NCBI GenBank assembly: GCA_964512765.1
Contig: CAZEKF010000001.1
Location: 62,001-126,000, forward strand
Source: GW2011-AR15 sp964512765
Lineage (GTDB): Archaea; Nanobdellota; Nanobdellia; Woesearchaeales; GW2011-AR15
Reading direction: 5' to 3'
Length of the DNA stretch: 64,000 nt
Under the pieces are notes generated by a model that was not told the DNA's origin, made no database searches, and was given only the letters and a program-made list of their open reading frames with translations. The first letter of the stretch is position 1. Each line of letters opens with the position of its first letter. Both the position numbers and the translations under genes were made by a program. Positions 53,841 through 61,734 of the stretch are shown here, piece after piece.

Positions 53841-55499
53841 TTAAGGTATTATTTCTTCATAAAATTCATTTCCTTCGAAAATTCTATCTCGAACAACATA
53901 ATATGCTGCACTACACTCAACAGGTGAGTCTGTAATGCCTTCACCAACACAACCATATTCAGGTGTTTTAAATGGAGATTTTACAGCACCTGTTATAGAA
54001 GTAGAGAGCATAAAATCCTTAACAGCATTTGCAACAGCTTCATAACACCTAAAACTGTCAAAAGGGAACCCTTCCACAGCTTGGCAACTCATTAAATTGT
54101 TTGTTAACCAAGCAAGTTGGTCAAGACTTGTGTCATAATTAAGTGGTTCCTGAAAATTTAATACATTTATCATATATCTAACATGCCACATATGACCTAA
54201 CTCATGTGCAAAAACTTTTGTGAATATTTCTTGAGACACTGTATCTCTGTTTTTCATTATAATTTCATTATAGGAAACAACACCAGAGTCTGTTGTATTT
54301 TGAAAGCTTGTAACACCAGTGTCTGAACACGTCACAATTAACGGATCATTAAATAATACATAAGGTCCAACTCTTGTAACGAGTTCTTCTGCCCAAACAG
54401 GAATTTCTTGTCTACAGTTGTTAAAAGATACTAAACCAAATTCATATGTAGGGGCTTGTGCAACAACTACAGTCGGAGTAGGTACAAGAGGTGTGTTAGT
54501 CAAAGTAGGGTTGAGAACACCAGTTGGCGTAGCTATCGCAACTTGACCACTACCTTGGTCAGGTTGAGAAATATCTACTTCAACAAACACACCTTTGTAA
54601 TCAGGATATAAACTGCTAAGGTTTTCTAAACTAGTAGATTGTACACCACCTGCTGCAGTTGAATGAATAACAGTAACACCGTTATTAGTTGGGATCGCTA
54701 TTCCAACATGCGAATATTCTCTTATGCCACCTTTATCATGGTTAAGTGTCCATAGATACATTTTACCAATTTCCATATGATTACCAATATCATCCCATTT
54801 ATCAGGGTCATAACCTTGGAACTCAGTAAATCCGTCTATTGGTTTAAATATCTGAGAATTTGGATCAATAATGTATGCAATGTTAAGTGTCTGGTCCCAA
54901 CCATATGCTTGCCTTAAAACTTCGTCATCTGCAGGTCGGTCTGTTCTTTGTTGAAATGCGTCGTCAAGTTTGATATTAACTCTACTAATTGCTCTGGCAG
55001 CTTGTAACTGATACCCTGCACAGTTGAATCCAATAACATTATCAATTGTTGGTGCACCACCTGTCCAATAAACAAACGAGCCATTATCATCAATAAAACC
55101 AAAGTTCTTGTAAGGCACGCCAATGTACTGACTTGCGTCATTTAAAGCCATTTGTGCAATTTCGTCAACACTTTTACTCGTCTGTGTAAAAAATAACGTT
55201 GGAGTTGGAGTTAACATTAAAGCATCAGGCGTAGGAGTTAATGCTACTGGTTGAGTAGGTCCAGGGATAAGTGTACCATTCATGAAACTTTCAGGAAAAA
55301 TAGGAATTGCTTGATTATCATCAGATTGTTCTTTTGGGTTGTAAGGTAAGATAGCAGCTATTTGGTCGAATATTGGCTTGTCAAAATCTATCTGACTGAT
55401 TAGATAACCACTGTATAAAGCTCCACCTATTAGAACCAAGTTTACACCAGTCCTAAGACAACCGCCTCCTCTCCTTCTTCTACGTCTTCGTCTTGCCAT
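53841..55499 (-). CDS. R-tagged surface NlpC/P60-type peptidase plus zincin protease
   Basis: N-terminus MARRRRRRRR, membrane helix (18-36) and stalk (37-110). Residues 112-312 look like NlpC/P60 or CHAP, with nucleophile GFNCAG (Cys160) and YSHVGIAIP (His264). A second Thr/Pro linker (322-350) leads to a zinc protease domain with AHELGHMWH (His432, Glu433, His436). It ends FYEEIIP. NlpC/P60 enzymes usually cut peptidoglycan peptides. Two peptidases on one stalk is unusual. Confidence 0.8.
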   Translation of the reverse strand: MARRRRRRRRGGGCLRTGVNLVLIGGALYSGYLISQIDFDKPIFDQIAAILPYNPKEQSDDNQAIPIFPESFMNGTLIPGPTQPVALTPTPDALMLTPTPTLFFTQTSKSVDEIAQMALNDASQYIGVPYKNFGFIDDNGSFVYWTGGAPTIDNVIGFNCAGYQLQAARAISRVNIKLDDAFQQRTDRPADDEVLRQAYGWDQTLNIAYIIDPNSQIFKPIDGFTEFQGYDPDKWDDIGNHMEIGKMYLWTLNHDKGGIREYSHVGIAIPTNNGVTVIHSTAAGGVQSTSLENLSSLYPDYKGVFVEVDISQPDQGSGQVAIATPTGVLNPTLTNTPLVPTPTVVVAQAPTYEFGLVSFNNCRQEIPVWAEELVTRVGPYVLFNDPLIVTCSDTGVTSFQNTTDSGVVSYNEIIMKNRDTVSQEIFTKVFAHELGHMWHVRYMINVLNFQEPLNYDTSLDQLAWLTNNLMSCQAVEGFPFDSFRCYEAVANAVKDFMLSTSITGAVKSPFKTPEYGCVGEGITDSPVECSAAYYVVRDRIFEGNEFYEEIIP

Positions 55500-55505
55500 T
55501 TTTAT

Positions 55506-57059
55506 TTAAGGTATTAATTCATCTGGTCCGTCATAATGAACTGTTGCAAAATTTACAACTGACCGACCACTCCAAGTATATTCGTACAGCCTACCATTAA
55601 AATAAATCTGTTGCGATCCTCCAGCGTCCATGTTAATTGCAGAATGTGCACCAATGTTGTCCATTATTTCTGCAGCATTGCACAAAGTCATTGGTTGAGT
55701 TATCATAACAAATAAGGTATTATCATTCACGCCAATCACTGTTCTTCCTCTTGAACCCCATTTAGGAGAATGACAATCTTGTTTAATGTCAGGATAAAAA
55801 TCACCGCCGTAGTTGCTTCTATTAAACAAAGTATTGTTACCAGAAACAGCGTATAATATACCGTCGAAGTTACTGTTAATGTGCCTAATTGTTACTCTAC
55901 CATTTTCATAAACTACTAATGAAGGCTCTCTAGGGTTTCCAGCATGGACATGATTACGATGTACATACGGACCTTTAGGAACAGATGAACCAGAGTCCCA
56001 TTGATCAGCATTAACAGTAAAAATTACATTATGGCTGTTAGCATATCCTTGCGCAGTATTTAACCCACCAGGTGCAGAAGATCCAACATTAATGTAAGGA
56101 CTACACAAATCAAATTTAAACAAAGTATAATTGCCATTATTTTTAATTATTATAGGCTCATCCCTTGGTTTACAGTTATTTGGTCCTTGTGATTCTTCTG
56201 TTGGTCTAGGAGTATGTGTCAATGTAGGGACAGGAGTTGGTGTACTAATTAGATGTTTAATATCTATATTACCTAAATCAGGTGAATAACTTTTAACTGC
56301 ATCTTTTAGATGTTGGTAAGGATAACTGTTATTTGCAAAGCGCAACATTTCTTTTTCAGCTAGATCGTAACTGTAGTTTTCGAACTCCACCCTATATATA
56401 CCAACAATCATACCTGCTCTATGCGCACCATGCTGGCAATGAACATATACCGGTTGCATAGCAGGATCTTTAATAATTGTCATAATCTCTAGAATATTTT
56501 TGTTAAAATCATGATGTGTAGGAGATTCTGCATTCATTGGATATTTATCAATGTAAATCATGCCTCTTTGTTCAACTAATGATCGTTCATTAGGCATTCC
56601 TTGAGACAAATCTATAACTGTTTTAAATCCTTGAGCTTGTAAATAATCAAAAGCAGCAGCAGAGTCTGGTTGAGCACCTGCAGCTAACACACCAGGATCA
56701 ATCCATCTTAAATGAGTTACTGGTGAACCTTCAACTAAAGGAGGAATTTCTGCTTTAACAACAATGTCAAGCGTAGTAGTTGGTTGAGGTGTAGGTGTAT
56801 GGGTTGGCATCAATGTGGGCAGAGGAGTGTGAGTTAATGTTGCTAAAGTTTCTGGTGTTATGTATGGGTCTGTTGGTGCGTACAGTACTGTTGCAGTAGT
56901 ATCTAAGATTTGCTGAGCAGACATGTTATTAACATGAGCAGATGCATGGTCCCTTGTTTTAAAATAAACAAATGACGCCGCTGTACCAAGAATAAATAAT
57001 CCAAGAGGTATAACACAACTATTTCTACGATTCTTTCTTCTACGTCTCCTACGTGCCAT
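55506..57059 (-). CDS. R-tagged surface CX5R phosphatase plus NAGPA-type phosphodiester glycosidase
   Basis: N-terminus MARRRRRRKNRR, membrane helix (15-33) and stalk (60-96). Residues 110-265 form a dual-specificity-type phosphatase with YVHCQHGAHRAG (Cys208, Arg214). A linker with TPTPVPTLTHTP (273-286) leads to a phosphodiester glycosidase domain (300-512; GRTVIGVNDNTLFVMIT, then INMDAGGSQQ). It ends YDGPDELIP. The pair could strip phosphodiester-linked sugars and then phosphate. First gene of the four-gene operon. Confidence 0.82.
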   Translation of the reverse strand: MARRRRRRKNRRNSCVIPLGLFILGTAASFVYFKTRDHASAHVNNMSAQQILDTTATVLYAPTDPYITPETLATLTHTPLPTLMPTHTPTPQPTTTLDIVVKAEIPPLVEGSPVTHLRWIDPGVLAAGAQPDSAAAFDYLQAQGFKTVIDLSQGMPNERSLVEQRGMIYIDKYPMNAESPTHHDFNKNILEIMTIIKDPAMQPVYVHCQHGAHRAGMIVGIYRVEFENYSYDLAEKEMLRFANNSYPYQHLKDAVKSYSPDLGNIDIKHLISTPTPVPTLTHTPRPTEESQGPNNCKPRDEPIIIKNNGNYTLFKFDLCSPYINVGSSAPGGLNTAQGYANSHNVIFTVNADQWDSGSSVPKGPYVHRNHVHAGNPREPSLVVYENGRVTIRHINSNFDGILYAVSGNNTLFNRSNYGGDFYPDIKQDCHSPKWGSRGRTVIGVNDNTLFVMITQPMTLCNAAEIMDNIGAHSAINMDAGGSQQIYFNGRLYEYTWSGRSVVNFATVHYDGPDELIP

Positions 57060-57085
57060 GATGTTCTCATCGACCAGTAGTAAAT

Positions 57086-57099
57086 AGTTATATTTAAAG
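57086..57099 (-). promoter_or_regulatory. Promoter of the four-gene R-tag operon
   Basis: On the minus strand CTTTAAATATAACT lies 27-40 nt before the ATG at 57059. Positions 57060-57104 match 58681-58725 at all but one base, so the two R-tag transcription units use copies of one promoter and leader. Confidence 0.65.
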
Positions 57100-57150
57100 A
57101 TAGTGGGTTTTCAATATGATTTTACTGTATAATTGAAGAAGAATTAGGTG

Positions 57151-58680
57151 CTATGGAATAGGTTCATCATAATTATATTCATAAGCGGTTCTAAATGAGC
57201 TTGCAATATCTATACTGTTTCCAGAAATTAAAACTAATTTTCCACTATTTGACCCATTCATGGTTGGTATTGTTAAATTAACATTACCTTCTTCATTTGC
57301 TTGAATAACATCACCAGTAAAAACATTTGTTAATATTTCATAAGCTGGTAGTCCATTGAGCGTATAATTTCTGGATTCTTGTGTTAAATTGACTAGGTAA
57401 TACATTTGGGAGTCATTAGGCCCTTGCCTGACCATGTATGCAATACCATTTTGGTTTCCATATTCTGGATTTGATCCAGTTAACCAAGGCATTAACGCAT
57501 GAAGTTCATGACCAATCTCACTAATAGTATTCCATAAAGATTCGTATAAACATGGTTTATTATATTCACATTCTGGCCAATCCCATAAGGCAATACCATT
57601 AGCACCGCCAACAATTGCTTCGTCAATTCGTTGCCTAAGCATACCTCTTGATTGATTATAATTAAAATGTGCTGGTAAAACAACAAATGTAGAGTTTGAA
57701 ATACCAGATTCTTTTTTACTTGATAACTGTCTTACTGAATTAAATGTTTTTCCAGTTCCTGAATAGTTATGATAAAAGTCAGCACCCCATATATCACCTA
57801 AGAGAGTATTAAATAATTGATCAGAAGAATAACCAAAATTAGGTTGATCCATTCTGTGATGTAATATTAATGTGTCGTGAACTGCATTGTTATGAATTTT
57901 TTTGTGGAGCCTTGTAACTTTTTCAGATATTAAGTTCCAATTTTTAATTAAATTAGGTTCATCTTTTCCATAGAACCATAACATTGAAGGATGATTATCT
58001 ACAAAATTAATGAATTCAATTAGTTCTTCAGGTTTTTCGTCATATGTGTCAAATCGAGGAATCATCATCATGCCAAATTCTCTGGCATGTTCAAAAATTT
58101 TGGGACCATATGGCTGCATAACAATTGTGTTAATACATGCATTAGACACTCTTTGCCACACATTCATATTATGATTTATTTCAGCATCAGGCCCAAAGTC
58201 AGGATTATCAAATGCACCAGGAGGCCTAGGTAAATAATATATTCCAAATGGAAAAAAACCTGTTCCTTGTTGAGGGAGACCGTCACCAGTAATAATTATT
58301 GAACCTTGATTTTCATAATTTATTTGATTAGCACCATTTGCATACCAGGAAGGAACACATATAGTATTATGTTGAACTAAATCTTGGAGATTTTGGACTT
58401 GAAGGGTGGGCGTTAGGGTAGGTAATGGTGTTGGTGTTGAAGTAGGTAATGGAGTATGAGTTAAAGTTGGTAATGTTTCAGAAGTCACAATTGTTTGAGT
58501 AGGTACAAAAAAAGCTTGTTGTGCAGGAGTCGCAACACTATTTTGTTGAACAGATGCTGCAATATTTGGTATTACTTCTTCAAACATAAAATATGACACA
58601 GTAGTACCTAAAATAAATAATCCAAGAGGCACAACACAACTATTTCTACGTTTACTTCTTCTACGTCTCCTACGTGCCAT
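57151..58680 (-). CDS. R-tagged surface TIM-barrel glycoside hydrolase-like protein
   Basis: N-terminus MARRRRRRSKRR, membrane helix (15-33), stalk (60-94) and a barrel-like domain (130-400) with WFYGKDEPN (Glu241 a candidate catalytic acid) and ANGIALWDWPE. A C-terminal beta domain (410-490) follows. It ends YNYDEPIP. The first 30 residues nearly equal those of the phosphatase/NAGPA protein, whose remaining sequence is unrelated. Single-gene unit with its own promoter. Confidence 0.75.
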   Translation of the reverse strand: MARRRRRRSKRRNSCVVPLGLFILGTTVSYFMFEEVIPNIAASVQQNSVATPAQQAFFVPTQTIVTSETLPTLTHTPLPTSTPTPLPTLTPTLQVQNLQDLVQHNTICVPSWYANGANQINYENQGSIIITGDGLPQQGTGFFPFGIYYLPRPPGAFDNPDFGPDAEINHNMNVWQRVSNACINTIVMQPYGPKIFEHAREFGMMMIPRFDTYDEKPEELIEFINFVDNHPSMLWFYGKDEPNLIKNWNLISEKVTRLHKKIHNNAVHDTLILHHRMDQPNFGYSSDQLFNTLLGDIWGADFYHNYSGTGKTFNSVRQLSSKKESGISNSTFVVLPAHFNYNQSRGMLRQRIDEAIVGGANGIALWDWPECEYNKPCLYESLWNTISEIGHELHALMPWLTGSNPEYGNQNGIAYMVRQGPNDSQMYYLVNLTQESRNYTLNGLPAYEILTNVFTGDVIQANEEGNVNLTIPTMNGSNSGKLVLISGNSIDIASSFRTAYEYNYDEPIP

Positions 58681-58706
58681 GATGTTCTCATCGACCAGTA
58701 GTAAAT

Positions 58707-58720
58707 AGTTATATTTAAAG
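58707..58720 (-). promoter_or_regulatory. Duplicate promoter of the TIM-barrel gene
   Basis: Same CTTTAAATATAACT element and same distance to the ATG (58680) as in the copy at 57086-57099. The divergent plus-strand gene has its own TATA at about 58766-58776. Confidence 0.65.
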
Positions 58721-58806
58721 ATGGTGTTTTTTATGAAAATTAACTCTTAATTAGTATCAAATAATTTTAAATATAACGTGTCATTACTTTTTAGTAAGAA
58801 TTTATC

Positions 58807-60183
58807 ATGGTAAGATTGAACATTAAAAAAAAGACTAGAAAGCGCTCAAAAAAAAGAAGCTCAAGAAAGACTTTAAGAAGACGACCTAGTTCAGGTAATT
58901 CTCTTCAAAATAAATTGTTAAATTTTATACCTTCAGAGGCACCTGCTCAACGTCCAGGACTTGAATTTAAAGATATTGTGGGAGATCTTTTTCGAAGGGG
59001 ACCATGGTACTTATTTACACCATTTGCTTTGGAATCCGGAGATGCAACTGTTGATATTAATCCTTCTAGTCCAAGTCACGGGCAAATCATTGGTGATGTT
59101 AGTCTTAATCCAGTGAATGATTATGCAATAAATCATGTTACTTTTGAAATTGGGAAATCTATGTTAAGAGGCATTGCAGCTTCAAAAGAAAATTCAATAG
59201 TAGATACAATAATGCATGTAAGTGTTTTAGGATTATCCGGTTATCAATTTTATAATGGTTTTAGGAGATTAGGACATTTTCTATGGACAAATCCTATTAC
59301 AGGTATACCCATTAGATCCTTAATAGGAAATTATGCACCAGATTTAGCAATGGCAATTGACATGGAATACTTGGACTTAAATTCACAACCAGAACAGTAC
59401 ACACCAATGGGTTCATTATTTGTAGGTATTAGCAACATCACTAGAGGATTTGAAGATGGAATTCAAGCACTGGGACAATTATATTTTGATGTTCTAAGAA
59501 TGATGGGAAAGGTTGCGGAGTCAGAACCTAAAAGATCTCTTAAAGATATTCTAAAAGATTTAATTCCAAATATGCCTAGAGAAGCACCTGCTCAACGTCC
59601 AGGATTAGAATTTAAAGATATTTTTGCAGACTTATTCAGAAGAGGACCATGGTACTTACTTACACCGTTTGCATTAGAGTCAGGAGATGCAACTGTTGAT
59701 ATTAACCCTTCCAGTCCAAGCCATGGACAAATCATTGGAGATTTAAGCCTTAATCCAATAAATGATTATGCAGTTAGCCATGTCTCATTTGAAATTGGAA
59801 AATATGTATTAAGGGGCATTGCAGCAGCTGAGAAACGTCCTAAAGTAGATTTGTTAATGCACGGACTTGTTGGTGCATTATCTGGTTGGCAAATTGCATA
59901 TGGTTTAAAAAGATTTGGACATTTTCTATGGACAAACCCATTTACAGGCATACCTCTTAGATCTTTTATAGGTAGTAATGCACCAGATTTAGCGATGGCA
60001 ATTGACATGGAATATTTAGATTTAAGTTTACAACCTGAACAGTATACGCCTATTAGTTCATATTTTGTAGGAATTAGTAATATCACCAGAGGAATTGAAG
60101 ATGGAATTCAAGCAGTAGGGCAATTATATTATGATACTCTTAGAATAATGGGACGAGTTGCAGAACCTGATGATATGTATTAA
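58807..60183 (+). CDS. Orphan protein made of two tandem ~200-residue repeats
   Basis: A very basic N-terminus (residues 1-28) is followed by two copies of one domain, about 44-243 and 259-458, offset 215 residues. Both have EAPAQRPGLEFKD, RRGPWYL, LESGDATVDINPSSPSHGQI and APDLAMAIDMEYLDL. DNA copies differ mostly at silent positions. Each holds moderately hydrophobic stretches but no clear helix anchor. No family recognised; the DINPSSPSHGQIIGD surface may bind a ligand. Confidence 0.65.
   Translation: MVRLNIKKKTRKRSKKRSSRKTLRRRPSSGNSLQNKLLNFIPSEAPAQRPGLEFKDIVGDLFRRGPWYLFTPFALESGDATVDINPSSPSHGQIIGDVSLNPVNDYAINHVTFEIGKSMLRGIAASKENSIVDTIMHVSVLGLSGYQFYNGFRRLGHFLWTNPITGIPIRSLIGNYAPDLAMAIDMEYLDLNSQPEQYTPMGSLFVGISNITRGFEDGIQALGQLYFDVLRMMGKVAESEPKRSLKDILKDLIPNMPREAPAQRPGLEFKDIFADLFRRGPWYLLTPFALESGDATVDINPSSPSHGQIIGDLSLNPINDYAVSHVSFEIGKYVLRGIAAAEKRPKVDLLMHGLVGALSGWQIAYGLKRFGHFLWTNPFTGIPLRSFIGSNAPDLAMAIDMEYLDLSLQPEQYTPISSYFVGISNITRGIEDGIQAVGQLYYDTLRIMGRVAEPDDMY
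58936..60165 (+). repeat. Internal tandem gene duplication
   Basis: The two halves of the gene (58936-59520 and 59581-60165) are homologous over their whole length, 645 nt apart. They are divergent at third positions, which indicates an old duplication under selection. Confidence 0.8.
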
Positions 60184-60194
60184 TTTAAAGAATT

Positions 60195-61622
60195 TTATCC
60201 AGTAATTTGATTTTGTTTGTTATGAGTTTGATTATGATCATATAACTCTTTTGTACTTAGACTAGTTGTTGCTGCAACTTGTTTAATTTGCATATGGTCA
60301 TTGTTTGCCCATGAAGAAATTCTATTTACAGCTGCATGTATCTTTTCCATATCTCCTTTTGCGTACATTCTAACACAAGCCAAACGGTAGTTAGGGGGAA
60401 GTTTTCTTAATTTTTTTTTTTTAATTTGTTTTACAGGATCTCTAAACAAACCAGTTTTCGGCATCCAGTCACCGTAAGCATATTCAGGTATTACTTCAAA
60501 TACCTCTTCAGGATCAAATTCATCAATTCCTTTGAACATTCTTTCAGTCCATGTTGCTTCATCAGGCGGCATCCATGGTGCTATGGAACAGTTTCGAAAC
60601 CTAGCAATTGAGTTGGCTCTAGGCTGTGGAGTGTACGGATATCCATACAATGGATAGTAAATTTGTACTTCTAATTCAAGACCACCAGACTTTTCTTTTT
60701 CTATTTCACTAACGTACCCAACTACTAAGTCACCGTCTATTTCAACAGGATTTAACTGGGAAGAAACACCAGGAATGGGATCCCATCTTGGGTTTAGAGC
60801 TCTTCCCAAGAATAAATGATCAGCATATCTATCTCTGTATCCTTCCATTTGTGAAAGATGTCTTGGTAAAGCAAAAAGACCACCTAGATCATAAACTCTT
60901 TTTGAAAATTCAACTTCTAATTCCATCTGCCCTGTATTTGTATCATGGTCAATATCAGCAAAAACCAAAGTACCCAAACTTCTATCAAATATTTTAGGCA
61001 AAGCATTTAAAAATTGAACTCTAGCCATTTGTTCTGGATCAAGTTGTAATATTTTAATTGCATTCAAGATGTATTTAGTAACATAGGTCATGGGACCTTG
61101 CGAAAGAATGTTGACGTTTGATATGTATGGGCCGCTAGCAAGTGCATTAATAAGACGCTTACCAAAAGCATCTATAGTAATTTCAGTCTTTACATCTCGA
61201 TCTTCCACAGGATATTGTCCAATTCTGTATCTGTTTTTTGATGCTTGAATTTCTTCGTAGGCAAAATGATGTTTGAGATGGTGAACTGAAAAATCTGTAA
61301 ACAGTGTTGCAAGCATATCTGGACTTCCTGCCATTTTAAAATCTAACTCTAACTTTGCATACGATCTGTTTGGATAAAGTTCTAACCTTGTGTCACTACC
61401 TATGTATTCTTCTTGTTTAGGAACACGTTGAACTATACTTGCAAGCCCTTTTCTAATTTTCCTATGTTTTGTTTTGTCTAAACTAAAAACTGGTTGCTCA
61501 GATTGCTGTGGCGGAGGAGTGTCCCATACCATGATTTGAGGTTCTGTTTGACCTAAATCTGTAGTTATTTCTCCTCCTTGGGTAGTTGTTATTCTAGAAT
61601 CGTTGGATTTTGGACTAGTCAT
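60195..61622 (-). CDS. Orphan cytosolic-looking protein of the hydrolase island
   Basis: I start at the ATG at 61622 (475 residues, MTSPKSNDSRITTTQ), because a TATA element at 61643-61656 lies 21-34 nt before it; the longer frame begins inside the promoter. There is no signal peptide, membrane helix, arginine tag or tail. A beta-rich body includes LELYPNRSYAKLELDF and two roughly parallel halves (VKTEITIDAFGKRL and GQMELEVEFSKRVYDLGG). No family recognised. Confidence 0.6.
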   Translation of the reverse strand: MTSPKSNDSRITTTQGGEITTDLGQTEPQIMVWDTPPPQQSEQPVFSLDKTKHRKIRKGLASIVQRVPKQEEYIGSDTRLELYPNRSYAKLELDFKMAGSPDMLATLFTDFSVHHLKHHFAYEEIQASKNRYRIGQYPVEDRDVKTEITIDAFGKRLINALASGPYISNVNILSQGPMTYVTKYILNAIKILQLDPEQMARVQFLNALPKIFDRSLGTLVFADIDHDTNTGQMELEVEFSKRVYDLGGLFALPRHLSQMEGYRDRYADHLFLGRALNPRWDPIPGVSSQLNPVEIDGDLVVGYVSEIEKEKSGGLELEVQIYYPLYGYPYTPQPRANSIARFRNCSIAPWMPPDEATWTERMFKGIDEFDPEEVFEVIPEYAYGDWMPKTGLFRDPVKQIKKKKLRKLPPNYRLACVRMYAKGDMEKIHAAVNRISSWANNDHMQIKQVAATTSLSTKELYDHNQTHNKQNQITG

Positions 61623-61642
61623 ATCGCATGAGATTATTAAGT

Positions 61643-61656
61643 TAATATTTAAATAT
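61643..61656 (-). promoter_or_regulatory. TATA box of the 475-residue orphan; divergent with the M23 gene
   Basis: ATATTTAAATATTA on the minus strand fixes the start at 61622. On the plus strand TTATTTATATATAAC (about 61693-61707) serves the M23 gene at 61735, so this 112-nt gap is a divergent promoter. Confidence 0.6.
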
Positions 61657-61734
61657 TTGCTTTTTCTAACTACTTTCAAGTGATAAAATTAGTATTATTT
61701 ATATATAACTTGTAATTACTCATCGATAATAAAA

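Noticed and set aside
56780..58470. Thr/Pro codon repeats as simple-sequence or CRISPR-like repeats
   Set aside because: They are in frame, imperfect and protein-level (stalk linkers), without constant units or spacers.
51093..58680. Arginine runs as twin-arginine (Tat) signals
   Set aside because: The runs are 6-8 Arg with no S/T-RR-x-F-L-K context and no cleavage site, and the hydrophobic segment is followed by a stalk. A signal-anchor orientation by positive charge fits better.
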